Program-made: the position numbers and the translations under genes
DNA from: Pseudozobellia thermophila
GTDB taxonomy: Bacteria > Bacteroidota > Bacteroidia > Flavobacteriales > Flavobacteriaceae
DNA: 64,000 nucleotides
Direction of reading: 5' to 3'
Assembly (NCBI RefSeq): GCF_900141855.1
Contig: NZ_FQYU01000002.1
Span: forward strand, 1,054,001-1,118,000
Notes under the pieces: generated by a model
What the model was told of the DNA's origin: nothing
The model's database searches: none
Seen by the model: the letters and a program-made list of their open reading frames with translations, nothing else
In this document: positions 18,275 through 27,463 of the stretch, in pieces
Position numbering within the stretch: position 1 is the stretch's first letter
Layout: each line of letters opens with the position of its first letter

Positions 18275-19159
18275 ATGAGACTAACGTACAAATCATCTGA
18301 AAAACGGCCCGAAAGTTCCTTTCTTGCAAGGCAGGACAGATTGCCATGTATTGAACAAAATTGGCACTTTCACAAAGAGATCGAGCTTATCTATTTTATT
18401 AAGAGCACCGGTACTAGGTACGTCGGCAATTCCATAGGAAATTTCGGCCCTGGCGAGCTTTATATGATTGGCAGCAACATTCCGCATTTATTTAAGAACG
18501 ATAAGGAATATTATGACGAAAACCCTGAAAGGGAGGCCGTAAACCTGGTCGTAATAAAATTTGAGCCCGAATTTTTAGGAAGTCAGTTTTTGGAACTGTC
18601 GGAAGTGAAAAACTTGCGAACCTTGATGAAAAGGGCCGACAGGGGCATCAAGTTTTCCCAAGCGACCACCTATTTGGTCCATAACCATATACTGGGGCTT
18701 GTCAACAATAGAGGATTGTCCAATATTGTCGGCTTGCTAACTATTTTAGACATCCTATCGGTTAACGAAAATTACAAAACCTTGTGCTCCGAGGTTATAC
18801 CAAATGTATACAACAAGGACGAAAAAGACCGAATGGCAAGGGTCATTACATTTTTAACGGATAATTTCGACAAAAAAATCGAATTGGAAGAGGTGGCAAA
18901 AATAGCCTATATGACCCCCAATGCCTTTTGCAGGTATTTCAAAAAGAAGACCCGGAAGTCGTTCACCCAGTATCTCAATGAAATTCGGCTCAGACATGCC
19001 TGCCGTCTGCTGATCGAGGGAAATATGCAAATAGCCACCATTTGCTACCAATCGGGGTTCAATACCCTTACCAATTTTAACCGACAGTTCAAGGCCTTGT
19101 TGAACTGCACCCCTTCTGAATACATGGAAAAATACAACAGGACCACTGAGGCCGTCTAA
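18275..19159 (+). CDS. AraC family activator of the carrageenan-type locus
   Basis: A 294-residue AraC family protein. Residues 1-170 are a cupin sensor domain (HFHKEIELIYFIKSTGTRYVG, PGELYMIGSNIPHLF). The DNA-binding domain (about 190-290) has two helix-turn-helix motifs (ELEEVAKIAYMTPNAFCRYF and QIATICYQSGFNTLTNFNRQF). It is the first gene of the locus, followed by a permease gene 97 bases later. Four promoters downstream share tandem half-sites 21 bases apart, the spacing expected for an AraC-type protein bound to two successive turns on one DNA face, so it is the natural candidate. An AraC protein also heads the carrageenan locus known from Zobellia galactanivorans. The ligand is probably an anhydrogalactose or a degradation product; this is inference. 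Confidence 0.88.
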   Translation: MRLTYKSSEKRPESSFLARQDRLPCIEQNWHFHKEIELIYFIKSTGTRYVGNSIGNFGPGELYMIGSNIPHLFKNDKEYYDENPEREAVNLVVIKFEPEFLGSQFLELSEVKNLRTLMKRADRGIKFSQATTYLVHNHILGLVNNRGLSNIVGLLTILDILSVNENYKTLCSEVIPNVYNKDEKDRMARVITFLTDNFDKKIELEEVAKIAYMTPNAFCRYFKKKTRKSFTQYLNEIRLRHACRLLIEGNMQIATICYQSGFNTLTNFNRQFKALLNCTPSEYMEKYNRTTEAV

Positions 19160-19168
19160 TTGAACAAT

Positions 19169-19234
19169 GGTTAAGATTCAGCCACTATAGATCAATGGAG
19201 TATATATCCCCCTATATTTTTTAGCTTAGGTTTG
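19169..19234 (+). promoter_or_regulatory. gntP promoter with AraC-type tandem operator
   Basis: First half-site GGTTAAGAT at 19169-19177; the second, expected at 19190, is degenerate (GATCAATGG). The -7 box TAGGTTTG (19227-19234) matches the flavobacterial consensus TAnnTTTG exactly and starts 58 bases after the first half-site, as in the three other promoters of the locus. The better -7 box may compensate for the weaker operator. Confidence 0.6.
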
Positions 19235-19256
19235 CTAGACAAAATCCCGTTTTTAG

Positions 19257-20549
19257 GTGACACCGATTATCGTTCTCATTGCCAGTATTGTTTTATTGAT
19301 CGTCTCGGTCACCCGGCTAAAGGTACACCCAATTCCCGCCTTATTGATTTCTGGACTTGTTCTTGGCTTGGCTTCGGGTGGTTCCGTACATTCCGTTACC
19401 CAAAGTCTATTAAACGGTTTCGGGGACACCCTAAAATGGATTGGCCTGATTATTTTCTTTGGCACCTTGTTGGGAGAAATCTTGTCGGCAACGGGAGGAT
19501 CGGACCTTATAGCGGACAGCATCATAAAATTATTCGGTATAAAGTATTTGCCCTATAGTATGGCCGCCATTGGCTTTATTATCGGTATTCCGGTTTTTAT
19601 GGATGTTGCTTACCTCACCTTGTTGCCCACCCTTGTCGTCTTGTCCAAAAAATCCAATCATTCCATACTTACCCTTGGCCTATCACTATCTATGAGCCTT
19701 ACGGTGGCACATGCACTTATCCCCCCTACCCCAGGACCTTTGGCCGTTGCCGCCATTCTCGGTATCGAGGTCGGTCAAATTATACCTTTAAATATCACCA
19801 TTGCCCTAATTGCCATTGGCTGCGGGCTGTTGGGTATGAGGGTGATAAGTGCCAAAGGGGCTTCGTTCGTTACATCGGATACCAAACCAAAAGCCATGAA
19901 CGACCTCAGGGGAATACATAAGGTACTGCCTTTCGCAGCAATTTTAACACCGCTCTTGTTGATGTCTTTCGGTACCATTTTTACCGCCGATAATGGAATT
20001 GTTGAGTTTATCAAGAACCCGGTTTGGGCCTTGATGATCGGACTAGTATTTGTACTACCCCTATTAAGAAAGGACAACTTCACCCAAAAGTTGAACGACC
20101 ACTTTCAAAATGCGGGCGCCAAATCGGCCATAGTGATATTGATTACAGGTACCGGAGGGGCTTTCGGCCAAGTGATAAAAGACACCCAAATCGTAGAATC
20201 CCTCATATCGGATGCTCCCGACTTGGCAACCCTTGGCATTCTGGTGCCGTTTTTTCTTGGTCTATTGTTTACCACCGTAACCGGTTCGATCACCGTATCG
20301 TTGATAACCACGGCTTCCATTGTGGCGCCCATGGTCACCAATGGAACGATGGACCCCAGTTATACAACTGCGGCCATTTGCGCCGGTTCGTTGGGAGTGA
20401 TCCACGTAAACAGCAGTTTCTTTTGGTTATTTAAGGAAGTACATCATCTGTCCACAACCAAGGTCTTGAAATCTTTTAGCCTTCTTTCGTTACTGGTTTC
20501 ACTATCGGCCGGACTCGCCGTATTTATCCTTTCCCTGATTTTAGGATAA
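19257..20549 (+). CDS. GntP/GntT family permease
   Basis: A 430-residue polytopic membrane protein with about 12 hydrophobic segments, of the gluconate:proton symporter (GntP) family, whose members import sugar acids such as gluconate or galactonate-like compounds. The start is GTG at 19257; an in-frame TAG lies directly before it, so no longer start exists. Family-like blocks are GIPVFMDVAYLTLLPT and HALIPPTPGPLAVAAILG. In this locus a plausible cargo is a sugar acid such as 3,6-anhydrogalactonate, or another galactan-derived acid; this is inference. It has its own operator and promoter and is separated from the RhaT gene by a second operator. Confidence 0.9.
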   Translation: MTPIIVLIASIVLLIVSVTRLKVHPIPALLISGLVLGLASGGSVHSVTQSLLNGFGDTLKWIGLIIFFGTLLGEILSATGGSDLIADSIIKLFGIKYLPYSMAAIGFIIGIPVFMDVAYLTLLPTLVVLSKKSNHSILTLGLSLSMSLTVAHALIPPTPGPLAVAAILGIEVGQIIPLNITIALIAIGCGLLGMRVISAKGASFVTSDTKPKAMNDLRGIHKVLPFAAILTPLLLMSFGTIFTADNGIVEFIKNPVWALMIGLVFVLPLLRKDNFTQKLNDHFQNAGAKSAIVILITGTGGAFGQVIKDTQIVESLISDAPDLATLGILVPFFLGLLFTTVTGSITVSLITTASIVAPMVTNGTMDPSYTTAAICAGSLGVIHVNSSFFWLFKEVHHLSTTKVLKSFSLLSLLVSLSAGLAVFILSLILG

Positions 20550-20558
20550 TTTCAATAG

Positions 20559-20624
20559 GGGTAAAATAATGCAATCAGTGGTTAAAATGCTTTAATAGTC
20601 CGTCTAATTATTAAGGTTTCTTTG
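20559..20624 (+). promoter_or_regulatory. rhaT-dau promoter with AraC-type tandem operator
   Basis: Half-sites GGGTAAAAT (20559-20567) and GGTTAAAAT (20580-20588) are direct repeats exactly 21 bases apart. The -7 box TTTCTTTG (20617-20624) starts 58 bases after the first half-site and has no good -33 partner, as expected for an activator-dependent promoter. The flanks resemble the susC copy (AATAGG before, AATAATG after). Confidence 0.75.
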
Positions 20625-20681
20625 TAGATATGTTAACCTGATCGACACATCGGTCAAAATGTTTGTAAAACCTATTCTATA

Positions 20682-21689
20682 ATGGACAATTCCCTACTGG
20701 CTATTAGCCTAGTTATCTTAGCAAGTTTCTTTCAAGGCACTTTTGGATTGGGAATGAAGTATATGTCTCCTTTAAAATGGGAGGCCTGGTGGCTGGTACA
20801 TGCCCTTATTGCCATGATTGTCGTTCCTATCGTCTGGGCCTTGATCCTTATGCCCAATTTGTTCGAAATTATTGCCCAAACCCGAGGAGCTGTTGTCTGG
20901 GAGGCAGCGCTATATGGGTTTCTTTGGGGAATAGGAGGAATACTTTTTGGTGTAAGCGTCGAAAAAACCGGCATTTCCATTACCTATGGCATTGTCATGG
21001 GCCTTGCCGCTTCCATGGGTTCGATCATTCCCCTTTTTCAAATCGATGGTGCACTGTCGAATCCGTCCTTTCCAATAGTTCTTCTGGGTGTATTGCTGCT
21101 ATTGGTCGGCGTAGCCGTTACCGCAATTGCCGGCGTAAAAAGGGACAATTTAAAAACCGACGGCCTCGAACGTAACAACAATATCAAGCTCGGGGTTTTA
21201 ATAGCCGTGCTTTCCGGTATACTTTCGGCCTTTCTTAATGTGGGCTTTGCCAATGCCTCGCCCGTAGCCCAAGTGGCGGTCAATGAGTTTGGCGTCGCCC
21301 CCCAAGAAGCAAGTTTGGCCGCATGGGTAGTGGTTTTATTGGGCGCATTTGCCATGAACGGCGGTTACGCGATCATAAGGTTGCTCCGCAACAAAACCTT
21401 TGCTTCGTTCGGGGAAAAAGAAAGCGGAAAGGCTTATATGTGGGCCGTTCTTTCAGGAGTTTTTTGGTTTGCGGCCTTGGGCGTATACGGCCAGGGAGCC
21501 GCCTTGATGGGTGATATGGGGCCGGTCATAGGTTGGCCCATCCTATTGGGCCTGGCCTTGATCATAAGCAATATTTGGGCCTATAGGTCCGGAGAATGGA
21601 AAAATGCCAAAGCCCCATTTAAGCTCCTCCTGTTTGGATTGGCAATCCTTATTATAGCTGTCTGTATTCTCGGATATTCCAACTATTGA
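20682..21689 (+). CDS. RhaT family sugar:proton symporter
   Basis: A 335-residue membrane protein with ten predicted spans, of the L-rhamnose:proton symporter (RhaT) family in the DMT superfamily. Typical blocks are LLAISLVILASFFQGTFGLG at the start, ALYGFLWGIGGILFGVSV, and AFLNVGFANASP in the middle. RhaT itself imports L-rhamnose and L-lyxose. Here it heads the operon for anhydrogalactose breakdown, so it probably brings 3,6-anhydro-D-galactose or D-galactose across the inner membrane. No rhamnose isomerase or kinase gene is present, which argues against rhamnose. It has its own AraC-type operator. Confidence 0.88.
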   Translation: MDNSLLAISLVILASFFQGTFGLGMKYMSPLKWEAWWLVHALIAMIVVPIVWALILMPNLFEIIAQTRGAVVWEAALYGFLWGIGGILFGVSVEKTGISITYGIVMGLAASMGSIIPLFQIDGALSNPSFPIVLLGVLLLLVGVAVTAIAGVKRDNLKTDGLERNNNIKLGVLIAVLSGILSAFLNVGFANASPVAQVAVNEFGVAPQEASLAAWVVVLLGAFAMNGGYAIIRLLRNKTFASFGEKESGKAYMWAVLSGVFWFAALGVYGQGAALMGDMGPVIGWPILLGLALIISNIWAYRSGEWKNAKAPFKLLLFGLAILIIAVCILGYSNY

Positions 21690-21743
21690 GAGCGTACGGC
21701 AGAACAAAGCCTACTTTTAATATATAGCCATAAAACAATTGAC

Positions 21744-22913
21744 ATGAAAATTGTAAAAATAGAACCCTTTGTGGTCAGCCAAAAGCTCGGTACTCCTTTT
21801 TACTTCTCACAATGGGAATATGATGCCCGTAAAATCTGCCTAGTGAGAATAACATTGGAGAATGGAACCTATGGCTGGGGAGAGGGGTACGGTCCTGCCG
21901 ACGTCATTAAAGCCGGCATTGAATTCTTTCGACAATTCCTCATAGACAAGGAAGCCCTGGAACACGAAACACTTTGGCAGGAAATGTACAGAAGGTCTAT
22001 GGATTATGCCAGGAGCGGCACCCTACAGGCCGCCATAAGCGCTATTGACGTAGCCCTTTGGGATGTAAAGGGCAAATTGCTCGACCAACCTGTTTCCGTC
22101 TTACTGGGCGGAATCAAAAACCCCATTATCCAGCCCTACGCTACCGGACTGTACTTTACAAAGGGTGAAGACCTAAAAACCAAATTGACGAAAGAAGCAC
22201 AGCTCTATAAATCACAAGGCTTTAAAGCCATAAAAATGAAAATAGGCCTTAGCATCAAAGAAGACCTCGACTATATAGCTGCCGTAAGAAAGGCCATAGG
22301 CCCGGATATGAAACTTATGGTAGATGCCAACCATGCCTATTCTTGCAAAGAAGCCTTGGAACTATGCCATAAAATGGAAAAATACGACATATCGTGGTTC
22401 GAAGAACCCGTATCGCCCGAGGACTACGAAGGTTATCGTCGATTAAGGAAAAAGACCAAGATACCCATTGCCGGAGGGGAATGCGAGTATCTAAAATTCG
22501 GATTTAAAAGACTCTTGGAAAATGAATGTGTAGATATCGCCCAACCCGATATATGCGCTGCCGGAGGATTGACCGAAGCCAAGCGAATAGCTACCTTGGC
22601 CCAAAGCTACTGTAAAGATGTGGTTCCACATTCTTGGGGAACTTGGATCGCCATAAGTGCCGCCGTCCATTTTGTCGCAAACCTTGACAAAAACCCCGGA
22701 AGATTGTTCGACGATTTGCCTACCATGGAACTGGACAGGACAGAAAACCCCTTAAGGGACCATCTCACTACCAAAAGCTTTTCAATAGCGGACGGCCTCA
22801 TTGAGGCACCAAGAACACCCGGATTGGGGGTAGACGTAAACTTAGACATACTACTTAAATACAGCACTAATGAAGGAGATAAAAGTCAACGGCAACCTAA
22901 AGTTCGGTCATAA
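21744..22913 (+). CDS. dauB: Enolase-superfamily cycloisomerase, 3,6-anhydro-D-galactonate type (DauB-like)
   Basis: A 389-residue member of the mandelate racemase / muconate lactonising subgroup. Catalytic features: KMK at 164-166, metal ligands Asp194 (VDANHAY), Glu220 (FEEPVS) and Glu246 (GGECEY), and His296 in PHSWGTW. Such enzymes abstract a proton next to a carboxylate. Between a RhaT-type transporter and an aldehyde dehydrogenase, and upstream of a 2-keto-3-deoxy sugar acid kinase and aldolase, the fitting reaction is ring opening of 3,6-anhydrogalactonate to 2-keto-3-deoxygalactonate. The D-form is favoured because of the GH127 and sulfatase neighbours; an L-form (agar pathway) or galactonate dehydratase is the alternative. 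Its 3' end overlaps the next gene by 44 bases. Confidence 0.75.
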   Translation: MKIVKIEPFVVSQKLGTPFYFSQWEYDARKICLVRITLENGTYGWGEGYGPADVIKAGIEFFRQFLIDKEALEHETLWQEMYRRSMDYARSGTLQAAISAIDVALWDVKGKLLDQPVSVLLGGIKNPIIQPYATGLYFTKGEDLKTKLTKEAQLYKSQGFKAIKMKIGLSIKEDLDYIAAVRKAIGPDMKLMVDANHAYSCKEALELCHKMEKYDISWFEEPVSPEDYEGYRRLRKKTKIPIAGGECEYLKFGFKRLLENECVDIAQPDICAAGGLTEAKRIATLAQSYCKDVVPHSWGTWIAISAAVHFVANLDKNPGRLFDDLPTMELDRTENPLRDHLTTKSFSIADGLIEAPRTPGLGVDVNLDILLKYSTNEGDKSQRQPKVRS

Positions 22914-24339
22914 AAACCTATACTTCGATGGTGAACTTAAAGCAGCGCTCAACGACAAAAAATTCGAGGTAATATCCCCTGCAACGGAAAAAGCAGTGGC
23001 CACGATTTCCTGGGCCGATATAAGCGACACGCAAAAAACCTTGGAGTCTGCCAGACAAGGGTTTGAATTTTGGTCAAAACTTCCACTGGAAAAGCGCTTG
23101 GAATGGATCGACAAGTTGAGAAACAAGATTCTCGAAAATGCCGAATTGCTTCGAGAGAGCATTATGTATGAAATGGGAAAAACATGGGCAGGAACCCTCG
23201 AAGACCTTACCAGCATTACCGACTCGCTCCAATTCTATTCACAGGAAATCAAAAAAAGAACAGACCTCGTTATAGATGACAGGGAAGGAAGCCACGAACA
23301 CAAGGTCATCTCCCAGCCTCTAGGCGTAGTCGTCGCATTTTTGGCCTACAATTTCCCCCTGCTCAACCTAGGGTTTAAGCTAGGCCCTGCCCTTGCTGCG
23401 GGCTGTAGCATTGTAATAAAGCCCTCCGAATACTCCCCTCTCTCGGCCTACATCCTAGGCGAACTATGCCACGAAATCAATTTTCCCAAAGGAGTCATAA
23501 ATATTATTTGCGGAGATACCGAAAACGTAGGGATACCCCTTTGCGAAAGCAAAATACCCCAACTTATTACCATGATCGGATCTACGGAGACGGCCAAAAA
23601 ACTAATTGTTCAAAGCAGCCGAACCTCCATCAAGAGATTTAGTATGGAATGTGGCGGAAATGCTCCTTTTATTGTTTTTCCCGACGCCTCCCTCGACGAT
23701 GCCGTATCAATTGCCAAGGCACTAAAAACAGGAAACTCAGGCCAAATTTGTGTGGCACCGAACCGCCTTTTTGTGCATAGGGACATTATTGAACCCTTTG
23801 CCGAAAAACTAGTGGCCCTTTTCGAAAAAACGAAGGTAGGTTTCGGTACCGACCAGCACTGGGACATGGGGCCCTTGGCCAATCGGATGTCCGTAGAAAA
23901 AATTGAGGACATTGTCGGTGAGGCCAGAGATCAAGGGGGCAAGGTTCTATGTGGAGGCCACCCAATTTCGGGAACAGGCTATTATTTTGAACCTACCGTA
24001 ATCCTCCTAAACGATTCAAAGGCTAAAGTACTGCAAAAAGAAATTTTCGGTCCGGTGGCCATTCTTGTACCCTTTAGCAGTAAGGAAGAGGCCCTTCGGC
24101 TATCGAATGAAACCGATGCTGGCCTAGCTTCCTACCTCTTTACCGAAGATGCCCAGGTACAACAGTACTTTATAGAACGCTTGGAGTTTGGCGAAGTACA
24201 GATAAACGGGGTTAAATACGACATTTATCTTCCACATGGGGGTATCAAAAACAGCGGTATCGGAGTAGATTGCTCGTCATTTGCGCTAGACGACTATTTG
24301 ATCAGAAAAAGGGTTTCAAAAGCAATACCAGAGCTATGA
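22870..24339 (+). CDS. dauA: Aldehyde dehydrogenase, 3,6-anhydro-D-galactose dehydrogenase type (DauA-like)
   Basis: A 489-residue NAD(P)-dependent aldehyde dehydrogenase. The cofactor-domain block LAYNFPLLNLGFKLGPALAA, the catalytic Glu in MECGGNAPFIVF and the catalytic Cys in NSGQICVAPNR are all present. In the pathway it would oxidise the open-chain aldehyde of 3,6-anhydro-D-galactose to the anhydrogalactonate used by the cycloisomerase. The start at 22870 lies inside the end of the preceding gene (44-base overlap), and its TGA overlaps the ATG of the kinase gene, so translation is probably coupled. Other succinate-semialdehyde-like substrates cannot be excluded from sequence alone. Confidence 0.75.
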   Translation: MKEIKVNGNLKFGHKNLYFDGELKAALNDKKFEVISPATEKAVATISWADISDTQKTLESARQGFEFWSKLPLEKRLEWIDKLRNKILENAELLRESIMYEMGKTWAGTLEDLTSITDSLQFYSQEIKKRTDLVIDDREGSHEHKVISQPLGVVVAFLAYNFPLLNLGFKLGPALAAGCSIVIKPSEYSPLSAYILGELCHEINFPKGVINIICGDTENVGIPLCESKIPQLITMIGSTETAKKLIVQSSRTSIKRFSMECGGNAPFIVFPDASLDDAVSIAKALKTGNSGQICVAPNRLFVHRDIIEPFAEKLVALFEKTKVGFGTDQHWDMGPLANRMSVEKIEDIVGEARDQGGKVLCGGHPISGTGYYFEPTVILLNDSKAKVLQKEIFGPVAILVPFSSKEEALRLSNETDAGLASYLFTEDAQVQQYFIERLEFGEVQINGVKYDIYLPHGGIKNSGIGVDCSSFALDDYLIRKRVSKAIPEL

Positions 24340-25286
24340 ATACAAAATTCTTAAGCTGCGACTGGGGAACCTCGAATTTTCGAATAAGACTGGTAGATTT
24401 AGACAACCTGGCCATTCTTAAAGAGTTAAAATCGGAAGACGGGGTTAAGTTTCTTTACCAAAAATACGCCGTTCAGGACCAAAAGGACCGATTGTCGTTT
24501 TACCTAAGTTTTTTAAAGGACAAGTTAAAACTTCTCAGGTTGGAAAATGAAAAATACAACATCGTATGCTCCGGAATGGCCTCTTCCAATCTTGGACTAA
24601 AAGAATTGCCCTATTCAAGTTTTCCCATCGATCTTTCGGGCAGTACCCTTAACACCACAAAGATCAAGCTTGCACCCCATTATAACCTATACTTGGTTTC
24701 GGGGGTTAAGAACGATTACGGAATGATGCGCGGTGAAGAAGTTCAGGCGATAGGGCTTGAAAACTATGTCAAAAAATTCGAAAAAGGCGTTCTTATCCTC
24801 CCCGGAACCCATAGCAAGCACATTTTTTTTGAGGATGGTTTCTTTACGGACCTGTCCAATTATATGACGGGAGAACTTTTTGATGTTCTAAGCAAACAAA
24901 GTATCCTATCCAATTCGATCAGACATGGCCAACTTGACGAAGCCCACTATCATCCATTTCAATATGGGGTTTCTCTCGGCCTTGCCGGAAAATTGACCTC
25001 CTCCTTGTTTGGTATTAGAGCCCGGCATATACTTCATAACCACGACCTTGAGGAAAACGGTGCGATGTTAAGTGGATTATTGATCGGCGATGAACTCTCT
25101 TATTTAAAACACCATACCGACCAAGTAATTCTGGCCGCCCCCGAATCAATTTCAAAGCAATACCAAATGGCCTTGACGTCGGTGTTGGATAAAATTAAGT
25201 TGACCGTCATAGATGCCGATCAACTTGATAAAGCCCTTCTCGAAGGACAAAAAAAAATTTTGAACCTCCATGAAAAACAATACTGA
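24336..25286 (+). CDS. dauC: 2-keto-3-deoxygalactonate kinase (DauC-like, DgoK family)
   Basis: A 316-residue sugar acid kinase of the DgoK family, counting from the ATG that overlaps the preceding stop (ATGA). It begins with FLSCDWGTSNFRIRL, the phosphate-binding motif of the ASKHA fold, and contains LPGTHSKHI and the late block GAMLSGLLIGDEL. It would phosphorylate 2-keto-3-deoxygalactonate at O6. A longer frame upstream exists but would overlap the dehydrogenase gene widely. Its end overlaps the aldolase gene by 17 bases. Confidence 0.85.
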   Translation: MNTKFLSCDWGTSNFRIRLVDLDNLAILKELKSEDGVKFLYQKYAVQDQKDRLSFYLSFLKDKLKLLRLENEKYNIVCSGMASSNLGLKELPYSSFPIDLSGSTLNTTKIKLAPHYNLYLVSGVKNDYGMMRGEEVQAIGLENYVKKFEKGVLILPGTHSKHIFFEDGFFTDLSNYMTGELFDVLSKQSILSNSIRHGQLDEAHYHPFQYGVSLGLAGKLTSSLFGIRARHILHNHDLEENGAMLSGLLIGDELSYLKHHTDQVILAAPESISKQYQMALTSVLDKIKLTVIDADQLDKALLEGQKKILNLHEKQY

Positions 25287-25923
25287 TTTCTCTTCGGAAA
25301 AATTTGAACAAACCCCCGTTGTGGGTATTTTAAGGGGATATGACCTAAAAACGGCCCTATTTATAGCCGAAACCTATCTTAAGGCGGATTTTTTTACCTT
25401 GGAAATAACCATGAACAGCCCTAATGCGGCCAAGATAATTTCAAGTCTACGTAAAAATTTCCCTGAACTCAATGTGGGTGCAGGTACCGTTTGCGACCTT
25501 ACCGACTTAAAATCCTCACTGGATGCAGGTAGTCAATTTACGGTTACCCCGATTATAAATGAAGAAGTAATTTTGGAATGTGCAAGTAAAAAAATCCCGA
25601 TCTTCCCCGGAGCTTACACCCCAACCGAAATATACAGGGCATGGAACTTGGGAGCAACGGCCGTTAAGGTATTTCCAGCTACGCAGTTAGGCCCCCAATT
25701 TATCAAGGATGTTCTCGCCCCCTTGAATAAAATAAAGCTATTACCAACCGGGGGAGTCGACGGGCATAACCTAAGGCACTTTTTTGATGCCGGTGCCATA
25801 GGTGTCGGCATGGGCAGTTCGCTCTTTAAAAAAGAGCTGATTACCAAAAAGAGCCCAACCGGATTATTGGACCATTTTAGGGCAATCAAAAATCAAATAC
25901 CGCCCTTGGCACAGCAAGGCTGA
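25270..25923 (+). CDS. dauD: 2-keto-3-deoxy-6-phosphogalactonate aldolase (DauD-like, KDPG/KDPGal family)
   Basis: A 217-residue class I aldolase. Family motifs are present: VVGILRG near the start, LEITMNSP with the catalytic Glu, GAGTVCD, and the Schiff-base Lys in GATAVKVFPA, followed by LPTGGVDGHN. It would split the 6-phospho acid into pyruvate and glyceraldehyde 3-phosphate and so feed central metabolism. It closes the rhaT-dau operon; the next gene has its own operator. Whether it prefers the galacto- or gluco-isomer is not visible. Confidence 0.9.
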   Translation: MKNNTDFSSEKFEQTPVVGILRGYDLKTALFIAETYLKADFFTLEITMNSPNAAKIISSLRKNFPELNVGAGTVCDLTDLKSSLDAGSQFTVTPIINEEVILECASKKIPIFPGAYTPTEIYRAWNLGATAVKVFPATQLGPQFIKDVLAPLNKIKLLPTGGVDGHNLRHFFDAGAIGVGMGSSLFKKELITKKSPTGLLDHFRAIKNQIPPLAQQG

Positions 25924-25950
25924 CCTTTTGAAACCCATCATACCTACAAT

Positions 25951-26016
25951 GGTTAAAAAAGTGCCATTACAGGATAAAATCATCCAATCGAACGATGGCA
26001 TAATTGATTTTATTTG
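25951..26016 (+). promoter_or_regulatory. Sulfatase-GH127 promoter with AraC-type tandem operator
   Basis: Half-sites GGTTAAAAA (25951-25959) and GGATAAAAT (25972-25980) lie 21 bases apart. The -7 box TTTATTTG (26009-26016) starts 58 bases after the first half-site. The sequence after the -7 box (TTTGTAGATA) is shared with the rhaT promoter. Confidence 0.75.
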
Positions 26017-26050
26017 TAGATAAGTGAAACTGGCTATGAATGCAATTGAC

Positions 26051-27442
26051 ATGAAAAACACACTTTTATCCTTACTATTATTGATTGGCTGTATCCACTG
26101 CAAGGCACAGGAAAAGCCTAATATTGTATTGCTTTTTGCCGATGATGCCGGATATGCGGATTTTGGTTTTCAAGGAAGCAAAGAGATGAAAACGCCCAAC
26201 TTGGACAAGTTGGCGAAACAAAGTTTAAGATTCACTCAGGCCTACGTAACCGACCCTACCTGCGGTCCCTCGCGAGCAGGTCTGATGACCGGCAGGTACC
26301 AACAGCGCTTTGGTTTTGAAGAAAACAATGTGCCTGGATTCATGAGTCCGGTATCGGCCAAGGACGGCCCCGCAATGGGGCTTCCGGTCAATGAAACCAC
26401 CATTGCCGATTACCTTAAGAAAAGAGGCTATTCAACCGCGTTCTATGGTAAATGGCACCTCGGCGGTGAAGACAAATTTCACCCCATGAAACGCGGGTTT
26501 GACGAATTTTACGGGTTTCGTGGTGGCGCGCGCGATTATTTCCCCTATGAAAAAGAACCCAAAGAAAAGTTGAACAAACTGGAAAAAGGCTTTGGGAATT
26601 TTGAGGAACACAATGGCTACCTGACCGATGAACTGGCCAAGGAAGCCTTGGCCTTCATCGATCGCAGCCATAAGAAAGGTACGCCCTTCTTTGCCTTTTT
26701 ATCCTTTAATGCAGTACATACACCAATGGATGCCACCAAGGAAGACCTCGAACAATTCCCCAACCTCGAAGGAAACCGCAAAATTGTAGCCGCAATGACT
26801 CTGGCCCTGGATAGGGCTGCGGGCAAAATCATCGACAGGTTGGAAGAATTGGGCATTGCCGAAAACACACTTGTCGTTTTTACGAATGACAACGGAGGGC
26901 CAACGGACAAAAATGCATCCATCAACCTACCCTTGAGCGGTACAAAATCGAATTATTTGGAAGGCGGCATCAGGGTTCCCTTCTTAATGAAATGGCCCGG
27001 AAAAATCAAACCCAACTCCACTTACGACAAACCTATAAGTACAATGGATTTATTACCCACTTTTTATGCGGCCGCAGGTGGTAATGCAAATGAATTAAAA
27101 AACATTGACGGGGTAGACTTATTACCGTTTTTAACCGGAAAATCCCAAAAAGTACCCCACGAGACCCTATTTTGGAAAAAAGATGCACGGGGTACCATTC
27201 GAAAAGGAAACTGGAAACTATTAAGGTTTCCCGATAGGCCTGCCAAGCTCTTCAATATAGAGGAAGATCCGAAAGAATTGAACGATCTGGCGGCCCAAAG
27301 GCCGGAAATCGTAAAAGCCTTGTACAAAGAGTTGTTCCAATGGGAGAGTTCCCTTTTGAGACCTCGATGGTTGCTGAGAAAAAGCTTTGAAAAGGATGAT
27401 ATAGATAGAATGGACGCCTATTGGCCCCTTCAATCAAACTAA
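26051..27442 (+). CDS. S1 family sulfatase, probably S1_19-like (carrageenan sulfatase type)
   Basis: A 463-residue exported sulfatase; the ATG at 26051 gives a clean signal peptide ([16 protein letters not shown]). The N-terminal block [19 protein letters not shown] supplies the calcium-binding Asp residues, and the FGly-forming Cys71 lies in the motif [12 protein letters not shown]. Further catalytic blocks are YGKWHLGG and FTNDNGGP. The pattern [13 protein letters not shown] resembles S1_19 sulfatases, a subfamily that includes kappa/iota-carrageenan 4-sulfatases; this assignment is from memory of the family. It is the first gene of a sulfatase-GH127-sulfatase operon and lies 21 bases upstream of the GH127 gene. 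Confidence 0.85.
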   Translation: MKNTLLSLLLLIGCIHCKAQEKPNIVLLFADDAGYADFGFQGSKEMKTPNLDKLAKQSLRFTQAYVTDPTCGPSRAGLMTGRYQQRFGFEENNVPGFMSPVSAKDGPAMGLPVNETTIADYLKKRGYSTAFYGKWHLGGEDKFHPMKRGFDEFYGFRGGARDYFPYEKEPKEKLNKLEKGFGNFEEHNGYLTDELAKEALAFIDRSHKKGTPFFAFLSFNAVHTPMDATKEDLEQFPNLEGNRKIVAAMTLALDRAAGKIIDRLEELGIAENTLVVFTNDNGGPTDKNASINLPLSGTKSNYLEGGIRVPFLMKWPGKIKPNSTYDKPISTMDLLPTFYAAAGGNANELKNIDGVDLLPFLTGKSQKVPHETLFWKKDARGTIRKGNWKLLRFPDRPAKLFNIEEDPKELNDLAAQRPEIVKALYKELFQWESSLLRPRWLLRKSFEKDDIDRMDAYWPLQSN

Positions 27443-27463
27443 CTACTAAAAAACTCAACTAAA

